Origin: an uncultured Eubacteriales bacterium
GTDB lineage: Bacteria; Bacillota; Clostridia; Monoglobales; Monoglobaceae
DNA length: 6,143 nucleotides
Reading direction: 5' to 3'
NCBI GenBank assembly: GCA_958352815.1
Contig: CATWQA010000061.1
Coordinates: 1 to 6,143, forward strand
Shown: one piece after another, positions 1 through 6,069 of the stretch
How the letters are laid out: every line of letters starts with the position of its first letter
Position numbering within the stretch: position 1 is the first letter of the stretch
Translations under genes and position numbers: made by a program
The notes under the pieces: model-generated
Told to the model about the DNA's origin: nothing
The model's database searches: none
What the model saw: only the letters and a program-made list of their open reading frames with translations

Positions 1-164
1 CCTCCCCAAGCGCCGGGGCGGGCAGGGCTCCCGAAAAATCGAAGATTTTTTGGGATAGAGGAGCACATGCCCGTAAAGGCGTAGGCTTGGCGAACAGGCA
101 AGCCGAGCTATGAGGGCATATTGCGACGATGCGGCGGCAATGTCGCCAAAGCCTTTATCAAAAT

Positions 165-366
165 TATAACCTGATGAAATTACATATCTCAGGGTTTGGG
201 GCGTAGCCCCAATCGGTTTCCCTGAAGGGGAAAGCCGACAGCGCTCGGGGCGGAGGCGGCGAGCGCAACAGGGTGGGCGACAGGTACACCAATGTCAATA
301 ACAGCCCTTAATTGTTGCCGCTGGGAAGCCGCCCCCTACAACCTGAACGGTTACGTATAACTAACG
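165..366. mobile_element. Possible small non-autonomous insertion nested in the left repeat
   Basis: In the right copy ATACCACAT and ATTTTGATAAA are contiguous, sharing the two bases AT. In the left copy they are separated by this 202-bp segment, with AT present on both sides. That is the pattern expected if the segment inserted and duplicated AT. It has no gene. Its ends show only a loose inverted similarity (TCAGG...GGGGGCG against TCAGGG...GGGGCG when both are read inward), so a transposon-like nature is tentative. Deletion from the right copy is the alternative. Confidence 0.35.
196..266. repeat. Three consecutive hairpins inside the nested segment
   Basis: TTGGGGC/GCCCCAA (196-202 with 206-212, 3-nt loop) is followed by CGG-TTTCCC/GGGAAA-CCG (214-222 with 228-237, one bulged G). 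Then comes GCGCTCG/CGAGCGC (241-247 with 260-266, 12-nt loop). The three stems are packed within 71 bp with only one to three bases between them, far more regular than unstructured spacer DNA. Confidence 0.6.
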
Positions 367-383
367 ATGTGGTATAGGACTGC

Positions 384-416
384 AAAAAAATCGGAGCAAG
401 CGAGGCTTACTCCGAT
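384..416 (-). terminator. Intrinsic terminator of the kinase operon
   Basis: ATCGGAG (390-396) pairs with CTCCGAT (410-416). A further 4 bp pair inside (398-401 with 405-408), with one mismatch between the two stems and a 3-nt loop. On the minus strand the stem runs straight into seven T residues (390-384). It begins 18 nt after the stop codon of the downstream kinase, as expected for a rho-independent terminator. Confidence 0.92.
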
Positions 417-434
417 ACGGTCTGATAATAATAA

Positions 435-2963
435 TTATTGCTTTTTCTTCATCAATTCAATCAATACCTTATACAGGGCGGGAAAGTCAATAGGCTTTGA
501 AACGTGGGCGTTCATTCCCGCCTCTGTGGTTGCGGAAATATCCTCGGCAAAGGCATTGGCAGTCACCGCCACAATGGGAATTAACTGCGCATCATCACGT
601 TCAAGGGCTCGTATTGCTCTTGCCGCATCGCAGCCGTTCATCTCCGGCATCTGCATATCCATGAGAACAGCGTCATAATACCACGGCTCCGACTCGGTGA
701 ACTTTTCCACCGCTTCCAAACCGTTCCACGCCTGGGTCACCTTAACGCCCTGCATATCAAAGAGCTCAGTTGCAATCTCCATATTCACGGCGTTATCCTC
801 AGCAAGCAGAATGTGCCTTCCCTTGAGAGCGGAAAAGTCTTCTCCGATGTTCTGTTCTTCAGTTTCATTCATGTATCGGTCATTATCGGAAATTTCAAGA
901 GGTAAGGTAACGGTAAATGTGCTGCCCTCGCCCAAAACGCTCTCTACTGCGATCTGGCCGTCCATCTGAGATACAATACTCTTAACTATGGGCATTCCCA
1001 GACCTGTTCCCGACACGCTTCCCGTGTCAAACCTAATCTCACGTTCATAGGGTTCAAAAAGTTTCTTTAAATATTCTTCAGACATTCCCCTGCCGTTATC
1101 CGAAATAACAAATTGATACTTGGCGTACTTTTGGAAGTCCACCTGCCGTACGTTTATATCAATTCTACCGCCTTTTCCGGTGAACTTCACCGCATTGGAG
1201 AGAATATTATTCATTATCTGGGTAATACGCAAAGGATCGCCCATAACCTTGGTGTTTCGAACGTTAAAGAAAAGGTTGATTTCTTTCTCCTCTCTTGCCG
1301 CCTGAGGGCGGAATATATCCACACACTCGTTTATAGTGTTTTTCAAATCAAAGGTTTCTTTGTTTAAATCAATCTTTCCTTGTTTGAGCCGTGACAGCTC
1401 CAAAATATCATTAATCAAAGTCAACATTTGGCGGCTGGACAGGTTAATTTTGTTTATATAATCCTTTGTCTTTTCCGCATCGTTTACGCTCACGGCTGCC
1501 AGCTCCGACAATCCAACAATAGCGTTAAGAGGGGTTCGCATATCATGAGACATAGACGAGAAAAACTGCTCCCGGGACTCCTCATTTTTTTGAGCCTTAT
1601 CCAGGGCGTTTTGAAGCAGACGCATATTCTGGAACTGAGCCTGCTTCTCCTCCTCAACCTCTCGAAAGCACAGCACAACATCTCTTTGGTCTATCATCTC
1701 GTCGTAGACAATTCTGATATTAACCCAGCGGTATTCATCTCCGAAACGCCTCAGAAAATCGCCGCCGAAGTCATGAACCCGGTTTTCCACCAGCTTACAT
1801 ATGTTTTCAAGAGAGAAGCTGCTCATAAACTCCTTGCACGCCTCTTCCTCTATGATTCCTGACGCCACCTTTAAGAACTCACCGTACTCGCCTCTCACCG
1901 AAATATTCCTGCGCATATATTCGGAACCCTTTATCATTTCATAAGTGCCGTCCTTAATGTTAACCTGATATATGGCATAATATGAATTTCCCAGAACCCG
2001 AACAGTCTTGTTTGTTCGTTCCATACGGCGGTTGAGCTTGTAGTTCCGTACCCCCACAATTCCCGTGAAAAGCAGAAATACCAAAAACACCAACCCAAAT
2101 CCAATGGTAAGTAACCGCAAATTGTGAAGAATTGTGTCAAAGGGAACGGTGACAATCGAATACCAGCCGTTGCTGGCAACACTGTAATAGACGCCTCGCT
2201 TGCGTCCGTCAAAATCGTACACATGGGAGTCCGCCGACTCCAGCTCTCCGTTCCTTATCTTTTCCATAATCCCGTAAATATACTGTTGCTTCTCCTCGTC
2301 ATTGGCATTGCTAAAGGATGGAGCGTACAGTATATTTCCCTCTCGGTCGCACAGGAAGTACGAACCGTCCTTGGGCAGCTCAACAGAATTGTCCTCCACC
2401 CTGAAATTTTCCGGGAAAATATCAAAGGCAACAACATTGGAACCGCTTCCGCTTTTGGCGGCTATGGTAATAACACCCCGATGATGTACAACGTCACTGT
2501 ATACATCGGTATATATTACCTTTCCGTCTGCATTGAGCGCCTCGTTATACCAATCGGTGGATCCATAGTCATAGCTGTCCGCCTCCTCCCAATTGCTGAG
2601 TGTCACAAACTTACCGTTCACCACCGCATATATATCCAAAACTCCATCGCCGACAATAACCCTCAAGTCATCGCTGAATTGGTTCAGCCACTCCTCAACC
2701 CTTGCCTCGCCCCCGCTGTTCAGCAAAAGTTCGAGCCTTGCCGCTTGCACTTTTACAATCGACTCATAGCCGGTGGCTCTGCGCTCCTCTTCGGTGCAGT
2801 AGCTGTTTGCTAAGGCGTTCCCGTTCAAGTGGGCGTTTTTCAACAATTCCTCCTGCAAGAGATACAAGCTGGAAACCGCGCAAATCACAAACACAAGTAA
2901 AATAACTATGTAAAACCTCATGTCCGAAATAAATATTTTCCACTCTTTTTTATACTTCTTCAC
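435..2963 (-). CDS. Membrane hybrid sensor histidine kinase with one receiver domain (dCache / PAS-like / HisKA / HATPase / REC)
   Basis: 842-residue protein that should autophosphorylate on histidine in response to an external signal and pass the phosphate to its own receiver. A membrane segment at about 16-36 and a second at about 284-305 bracket an extracytoplasmic domain whose STDWYNEAL...VIYTDVYSD...GVITIA pattern looks like dCache. Residues about 318-435 resemble the PAS-like domain common in clostridial sensors; a charged, probably coiled linker follows. Kinase core: H-box MSHDMRTPLNA with H473, N-box around N590, G1 box DNGRGM (622-627), F-box FEPYER, G2 box GTGLGM (652-657). Receiver (about 716-838): acidic pair E722/D723, phospho-acceptor D769 in VLMDMQMPEMNG, T801, K823; all key residues are intact. 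The start is GTG; a strong AAGGAGG lies 7 nt upstream, while the next in-frame ATG (residue 15) has no such site. It is the second gene of the operon, 43 nt after the first. Domain assignment is confident; the ligand and phosphate target are unknown. There is no Hpt domain. Confidence 0.93.
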   Translation of the reverse strand: MKKYKKEWKIFISDMRFYIVILLVFVICAVSSLYLLQEELLKNAHLNGNALANSYCTEEERRATGYESIVKVQAARLELLLNSGGEARVEEWLNQFSDDLRVIVGDGVLDIYAVVNGKFVTLSNWEEADSYDYGSTDWYNEALNADGKVIYTDVYSDVVHHRGVITIAAKSGSGSNVVAFDIFPENFRVEDNSVELPKDGSYFLCDREGNILYAPSFSNANDEEKQQYIYGIMEKIRNGELESADSHVYDFDGRKRGVYYSVASNGWYSIVTVPFDTILHNLRLLTIGFGLVFLVFLLFTGIVGVRNYKLNRRMERTNKTVRVLGNSYYAIYQVNIKDGTYEMIKGSEYMRRNISVRGEYGEFLKVASGIIEEEACKEFMSSFSLENICKLVENRVHDFGGDFLRRFGDEYRWVNIRIVYDEMIDQRDVVLCFREVEEEKQAQFQNMRLLQNALDKAQKNEESREQFFSSMSHDMRTPLNAIVGLSELAAVSVNDAEKTKDYINKINLSSRQMLTLINDILELSRLKQGKIDLNKETFDLKNTINECVDIFRPQAAREEKEINLFFNVRNTKVMGDPLRITQIMNNILSNAVKFTGKGGRIDINVRQVDFQKYAKYQFVISDNGRGMSEEYLKKLFEPYEREIRFDTGSVSGTGLGMPIVKSIVSQMDGQIAVESVLGEGSTFTVTLPLEISDNDRYMNETEEQNIGEDFSALKGRHILLAEDNAVNMEIATELFDMQGVKVTQAWNGLEAVEKFTESEPWYYDAVLMDMQMPEMNGCDAARAIRALERDDAQLIPIVAVTANAFAEDISATTEAGMNAHVSKPIDFPALYKVLIELMKKKQ

Positions 2964-2970
2964 CGGGTCT

Positions 2971-2977
2971 CCTCCTT
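2971..2977 (-). promoter_or_regulatory. Ribosome binding site of the one-receiver kinase
   Basis: AAGGAGG on the minus strand, 7 nt before the GTG at 2963. It decides the start, because a GTG would otherwise be less attractive than the internal ATG 14 codons later, which has no purine-rich site before it. Confidence 0.9.
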
Positions 2978-3006
2978 ACCGATCATGTTAGAGATATGAT
3001 TAACAA

Positions 3007-5568
3007 TCAGCTTATATGCTTTTGCAGTATTTTTATCAGTTCACCGATGTCAATGGGCTTTGCAATATGAGCGTTCATGCCGCAGTCTATGCAGCGTTTT
3101 ACATCCTCGGCAAATGCGTCCGCCGTCATAGCGATAATGGGAATGTCCGCGTCCTCTCTGCCGGATTCACGAATTGCCTTTGTTGCCTCGTATCCGTTCA
3201 TTACCGGCATACGCAAATCCATAAGAATAGCGTCATACCCTCCCGCTTCGGACTCCGTGAATTTTTCAACGCATATGCTGCCGTTCTTTGCCCATGTAGG
3301 CTCAAATCCATAGGATGAGAGAAGCTCACGGGCAATCTCCCAGTTAAGCTCGTTATCCTCTGCCACCAAAAGTCTTTTACCCTCCGGGTTTATCTTTTCT
3401 TCCTGGATCGGTTCCGCGTATGAAGACAAGCCGTCCTTAAAACAGCTTAAACCGTAATACAGAGTCGATTTAAACAGAGGCTTTGAGATAAATCCGCTGA
3501 CGCCGGCCGCCCGCGCCTCCTCCTCTATGCTTGACCAGTCGTAAGCGGAGATAATCAAAATCGGAACATCATCGCCTATAGTCTCCCTCATCTTTCTTGC
3601 GGTCTCAATTCCGTTCATGCCCGGCATCTGCCAATCAAGTAGCACGATGTGGTAATCCCTTGCCTCAGCATGGCGCCTTTCGGCCATTTTTACGGCAGAG
3701 GCGCCGCTTAATGCCCACTCGGCGTTTATGCCTATTTCTCCGAGAGCCTCCGCCGTCCCGGTACAAAGCTGCTCATCGTCATCCACAACAAGTATATCCC
3801 AGGCGGGCAGAATCATATCCTCCTCCCGCTCCTCAAAACGCTCCAGATCCAGCGTAACACAAAACTCGCTTCCCTTATCCACTTCGCTCTCAACCGTGAT
3901 GGTTCCGTCCATAGCGTCTACAATATATTTGGTAATCGCCATGCCCAAACCGCTGCCTTCTGTTTTGTGAACACGCTTGTCATCCTCGCGGGTAAACGAG
4001 TCAAACACCCGCTCCAAAAACTCCGGTTCCATTCCGATACCGTTATCCTTGACGCGGAAATAGGTGCGAATATATCCATCTCCCTTTGGAGACGGTTCCT
4101 GAGACAATATAACATCAATTCGCCCGCCCTCGGGAGTGAATTTCAGAGCATTTGACAACAAATTTATCAATACTTGGTTAAGTCTCGTTCCGTCACAGTA
4201 TACATATTCATCCGAAATATCATTAATAAATACGTCAAACTTCTGCCTCTTGGCATAAATCTGAGGCTGCACAATGCTGACAATGCCCTCCATTATCTCC
4301 CTCAGAGAAATCAATTCCATGCTCAGAGTCAGCTTGCCGCTCTCGATTTTTGACATGTCCAAAACATCGTTTATCAATCCCAGCAGATGCTTGCTGGACA
4401 ATGTAATCTTCCGCAGGCAGTCTTTTACCTGCCTGGGCTTTTCAATATTGGCGGTGGCTATGGCGGTCATTCCCACAATGGCGTTCATCGGCGTTCGTAT
4501 ATCATGAGACATGTTTGCCAGAAACTCACTCTTAGCCCTGTTGGCATATTCCGCCTCTTTTTTCGCTTCATTGAGCTCCTCCAGCTGTTTTCCCGAAAGC
4601 TTAATATACACGCCGAAAACAACCATAAAAGCTGCCAGCAATACTAAACATCCTAATATTGCGCCCATGGTCATATGCAGCCCCAGCCCGGAAACAGACT
4701 CATCCAGCACGCCGTGAGGCATTATGGTTAGTATTGACCACCTGCTGTTTTCAAGAGGAGAACAGTAAATATGGTTTGAAACACCGTCCATCTCCACTAC
4801 CAGACTGAAGTTCTCCCGCCGCTGCACCGCATGTCGCAGCGCGTCAACATCTTTCTGCTCCTCGTCCTCTTCGAACTTACCGTACTCTGAAAGCCATGAA
4901 AAACAATTGTAATCCGCCACATCGGAATTCTTTAAAACAAACTCTCCGTCCGGCTGTATAATATTGCTGTAAATCAGAGTACTGTCCTCTCCCAAGGAGA
5001 GCGCTTCGTTGAGCTTTATAATAGGTATTCCCACAACTATGGCGGTGCACTGCTTTCCGTTTGCCATGGGATACCCTGCGCTGTAAGGATATCCCACGGA
5101 CATCCCGTACAGAATAAGCTGCTGCCCCGACTCGGTTGTTCCGGTTCCCACCATTTCGCCGCCGCTGTTCATACGTTCAAGAAAGTACTGCTTGCTTGCA
5201 AACACAACATCCTCGCCGTATATAATCTCCGAATTTCCTTCAACGTCATAAAAAGCCATGGTCACATATTCGCGAATTTTTCCGCTCTCCGCCAAACGTT
5301 CTATATGCTCATCCTCAAAGGACTCACCATCTTTGGGAAACGTCTCTTCCACAATGCTGGCTATCTGTTCCAGACGCATGTCAACCAAAGTCTCAAAATG
5401 CCGCTGGAGCTGGGTGTTCATCCCTTTCATGTATGTGTCCGCCACAGAACTTGTATTCTTGTCTACCTCCACAAGCATATACTTTGTAATAACGGTAAAA
5501 ATACATATGCAAAGCAACAAAATGCCAACCATGCTTATCGCCAGAAAACGTATAATCCTTTTACTCAT
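3007..5568 (-). CDS. Membrane hybrid sensor histidine kinase with two receiver domains (Cache-like sensor / HisKA / HATPase / REC / REC)
   Basis: 853-residue protein, first gene of the operon. A membrane segment at about 6-31 and another at about 297-322 enclose a roughly 265-residue extracytoplasmic region, probably dCache-like (less clear than in its neighbour). A short helical linker (about 323-345) leads to the H-box NMSHDIRTPMNA with H355, N-box with N473, G1 box DNGIGM (508-513), F-box region FDSFTRED, and G2 box GSGLGM (538-543). Receiver 1 (about 590-710): acidic D596-D598, phospho-acceptor D645 in VLLDWQMPGMNG, S674, K696. Receiver 2 (about 731-850): E737/D738, D784 in ILMDLRMPVMNG, T815, K837. 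Both receivers look functional. The frame extends 6 codons further to a TTG at 5586, but those codons are the ribosome binding site itself (GGAGGAG read as Arg-Arg), so the ATG at 5568 is chosen. Receiver 2 closely resembles the neighbour's receiver (shared EKFTESE, YDA, ILMD/VLMD, AFAED, GMNAH, KPID), so the genes are probably paralogues. Ligand and downstream partner are unknown. Confidence 0.93.
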   Translation of the reverse strand: MSKRIIRFLAISMVGILLLCICIFTVITKYMLVEVDKNTSSVADTYMKGMNTQLQRHFETLVDMRLEQIASIVEETFPKDGESFEDEHIERLAESGKIREYVTMAFYDVEGNSEIIYGEDVVFASKQYFLERMNSGGEMVGTGTTESGQQLILYGMSVGYPYSAGYPMANGKQCTAIVVGIPIIKLNEALSLGEDSTLIYSNIIQPDGEFVLKNSDVADYNCFSWLSEYGKFEEDEEQKDVDALRHAVQRRENFSLVVEMDGVSNHIYCSPLENSRWSILTIMPHGVLDESVSGLGLHMTMGAILGCLVLLAAFMVVFGVYIKLSGKQLEELNEAKKEAEYANRAKSEFLANMSHDIRTPMNAIVGMTAIATANIEKPRQVKDCLRKITLSSKHLLGLINDVLDMSKIESGKLTLSMELISLREIMEGIVSIVQPQIYAKRQKFDVFINDISDEYVYCDGTRLNQVLINLLSNALKFTPEGGRIDVILSQEPSPKGDGYIRTYFRVKDNGIGMEPEFLERVFDSFTREDDKRVHKTEGSGLGMAITKYIVDAMDGTITVESEVDKGSEFCVTLDLERFEEREEDMILPAWDILVVDDDEQLCTGTAEALGEIGINAEWALSGASAVKMAERRHAEARDYHIVLLDWQMPGMNGIETARKMRETIGDDVPILIISAYDWSSIEEEARAAGVSGFISKPLFKSTLYYGLSCFKDGLSSYAEPIQEEKINPEGKRLLVAEDNELNWEIARELLSSYGFEPTWAKNGSICVEKFTESEAGGYDAILMDLRMPVMNGYEATKAIRESGREDADIPIIAMTADAFAEDVKRCIDCGMNAHIAKPIDIGELIKILQKHIS

Positions 5569-5575
5569 TAAAACT

Positions 5576-5582
5576 CTCCTCC
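5576..5582 (-). promoter_or_regulatory. Ribosome binding site of the two-receiver kinase
   Basis: GGAGGAG on the minus strand, 7 nt before the ATG at 5568. Its position inside the longer open frame rules out the TTG at 5586 as the real start. Confidence 0.9.
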
Positions 5583-5621
5583 GCAATAACTTTTATTAAG
5601 AGATAACTCGCAGCCGCAAAT

Positions 5622-5665
5622 AAAAAAATGTGTTTTATTACCAAAACAAAGGCACAAAACACATT
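5622..5665 (-). terminator. Leader hairpin followed by T tract: candidate attenuator
   Basis: A perfect 10-bp inverted repeat, AATGTGTTTT and AAAACACATT (5656-5665 and 5627-5636), is separated by 19 nt; four more pairs (TGCC with GGTA, one G-U) can form inside the loop. On the minus strand the stem ends in a run of T residues (5628-5622), the layout of an intrinsic terminator. It lies between the predicted promoter and the first kinase gene, so it would sit in the leader RNA and could stop transcription early. The stem is AT-rich, so its strength is uncertain, and no competing antiterminator structure was clearly identified. Confidence 0.5.
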
Positions 5666-5795
5666 CTCAACATTCAATCAGGTCATAATCAATCAACAGC
5701 CGCATATGGGAGAAAATATATTCCATGCCTGAATTTTGAACTCATTTCAGTTAAAACATCAAAAAATAAAAAAATCTTCTCGCAAATACATCGAA

Positions 5796-5824
5796 ATGAT
5801 ACCATACTTCCTTCAATATGTCAA
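5796..5824 (-). promoter_or_regulatory. Predicted housekeeping-sigma promoter of the kinase operon
   Basis: On the minus strand a perfect -35 box TTGACA (5824-5819) is followed after exactly 17 nt by TATCAT (5801-5796), which matches the TATAAT consensus at 5 of 6 positions. It is preceded by TGG, giving a TG-extended -10. The predicted start is near 5789, about 220 nt before the ATG at 5568. No better match was seen closer to the gene. Confidence 0.8.
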
Positions 5825-5930
5825 GCCGAAAAAAATCCCAAAACTCAAGCATATATTTTGTTCTTTTAATGCAAAAAATCACAGCACTTTTTATCGGCAA
5901 AAAAAAATTTTGATTGTCCCAAAATTACTC

Positions 5931-5959
5931 TTGTATTAAAAAATCGATTGTGTTATAAT
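5931..5959 (+). promoter_or_regulatory. Candidate rightward promoter with perfect extended -10
   Basis: TATAAT (5954-5959) is preceded by TGT, giving a consensus TG-extended -10. Seventeen nt upstream is TTGTAT (5931-5936), a weak -35 (3 of 6). The box sits inside an AT-rich inverted repeat (ATTAAAAAA at 5935-5943 with TTTTTTAAT at 5961-5969, plus GATT/AATC inside). In such AT-rich DNA a chance match is possible. Confidence 0.4.
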
Positions 5960-6009
5960 CTTTTTTAATCGCTTTTAAACGCACCCTAAAATATTGGCAC
6001 GGATAGACA

Positions 6010-6038
6010 TTGATTTTTTGAGGGAAACGTGGTATTAT
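6010..6038 (+). promoter_or_regulatory. Candidate rightward promoter reading into the right-hand repeat
   Basis: TTGATT (6010-6015; 4 of 6) is followed after 17 nt by TATTAT (6033-6038; 5 of 6), with TGG directly before it as an extended -10. The predicted start is near 6045, inside an adjoining palindrome. Transcription would run into the repeat at 6070 and out of the window, either as a leader for an unseen gene or as an RNA from the repeat. Confidence 0.5.
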
Positions 6039-6050
6039 ACCATATATGGT
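6039..6050. promoter_or_regulatory. Perfect 12-bp palindrome at the rightward promoter start: possible operator
   Basis: ACCATATATGGT equals its own reverse complement and begins directly after the -10 box at 6033-6038. It overlaps another symmetrical element, GGTAT-T-ATACC (6031-6041). Together these give closely spaced GGTAT/ATACC/ATGGT half sites around the predicted start, as expected for a repressor operator. No regulator gene is visible to assign to it. Confidence 0.4.
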
Positions 6051-6069
6051 GTTTTAAGTTCTGAATAAC

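Larger units (their letters stand above)
1..375 (-). repeat. Left copy of a GC-rich hairpin-bearing repeat element (open at the window edge)
   Basis: Non-coding and full of short inverted repeats. Read on the minus strand it contains ATACCACAT (375-367), ATTTTGATAAA (164-154) and TCGTCGCAATATGCCC (129-114), all of which recur in the same order on the plus strand at 6070-6113. After the 16-nt block comes a two-level stem: ATGCCC/GGGCAT (119-114 with 72-67) enclosing GGCTTG/CAAGCC (104-99 with 89-84). Further out is a 12-position hairpin (29-40 with 44-55) with one weak or mismatched pair. The orientation given is that of the repeat. Its outer end is not in the window. Confidence 0.7.
384..5824 (-). 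other. Two-gene hybrid kinase operon (transcription unit)
   Basis: Inferred unit from the promoter at 5796-5824 to the terminator at 384-416. The two coding regions lie on the same strand, separated by 43 nt that contain only the second gene's ribosome binding site and a small 5-bp inverted repeat, with no terminator. The expected transcript is about 5.4 kb with a leader of about 220 nt. Co-transcription would supply three receiver domains and two kinase cores together, which could allow cross-phosphorylation; that is inference. No output regulator is inside the unit. Confidence 0.75.
5569..6069. other. AT-rich intergenic region upstream of the kinase operon
   Basis: About 500 bp without a credible gene. 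It is rich in A and T runs, in sharp contrast to the GC-rich left flank. It holds the leftward operon promoter and its leader, and further right two possible rightward promoters and a palindrome. Frames crossing it lack ribosome binding sites and encode low-complexity Lys/Ile-rich peptides. The arrangement looks like a divergent intergenic region whose rightward gene lies beyond the window. Confidence 0.7.

Noticed and set aside
270..298. TTGACA on the minus strand (298-293) as a promoter for the left repeat
   Set aside because: The sequence 17 nt downstream is CACCCT, nothing like a -10 box.
2124..2813. A 229-codon plus-strand frame opposite the downstream kinase
   Set aside because: It is the antisense shadow of a well-supported kinase sensor and membrane region, with no ribosome binding site and no recognisable domain.
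5569..5586. Longer start (TTG at 5586) for the upstream kinase
   Set aside because: The extra six codons are the Shine-Dalgarno sequence read as protein; the ATG at 5568 is 7 nt after it.
5667..5726. Short leader frame on the minus strand (19 codons, MEYIFSHMRLL...) whose stop codon lies one base before the attenuator-like stem
   Set aside because: Its position is tempting for translation-coupled attenuation, but there is no usable ribosome binding site (only AGG two bases before the ATG) and no run of diagnostic codons.
5630..5939. Two overlapping plus-strand frames in the AT-rich region (5630-5869 and 5736-5939)
   Set aside because: No ribosome binding sites, Lys/Ile-rich low-complexity translation, and both overlap the operon promoter or leader on the other strand.
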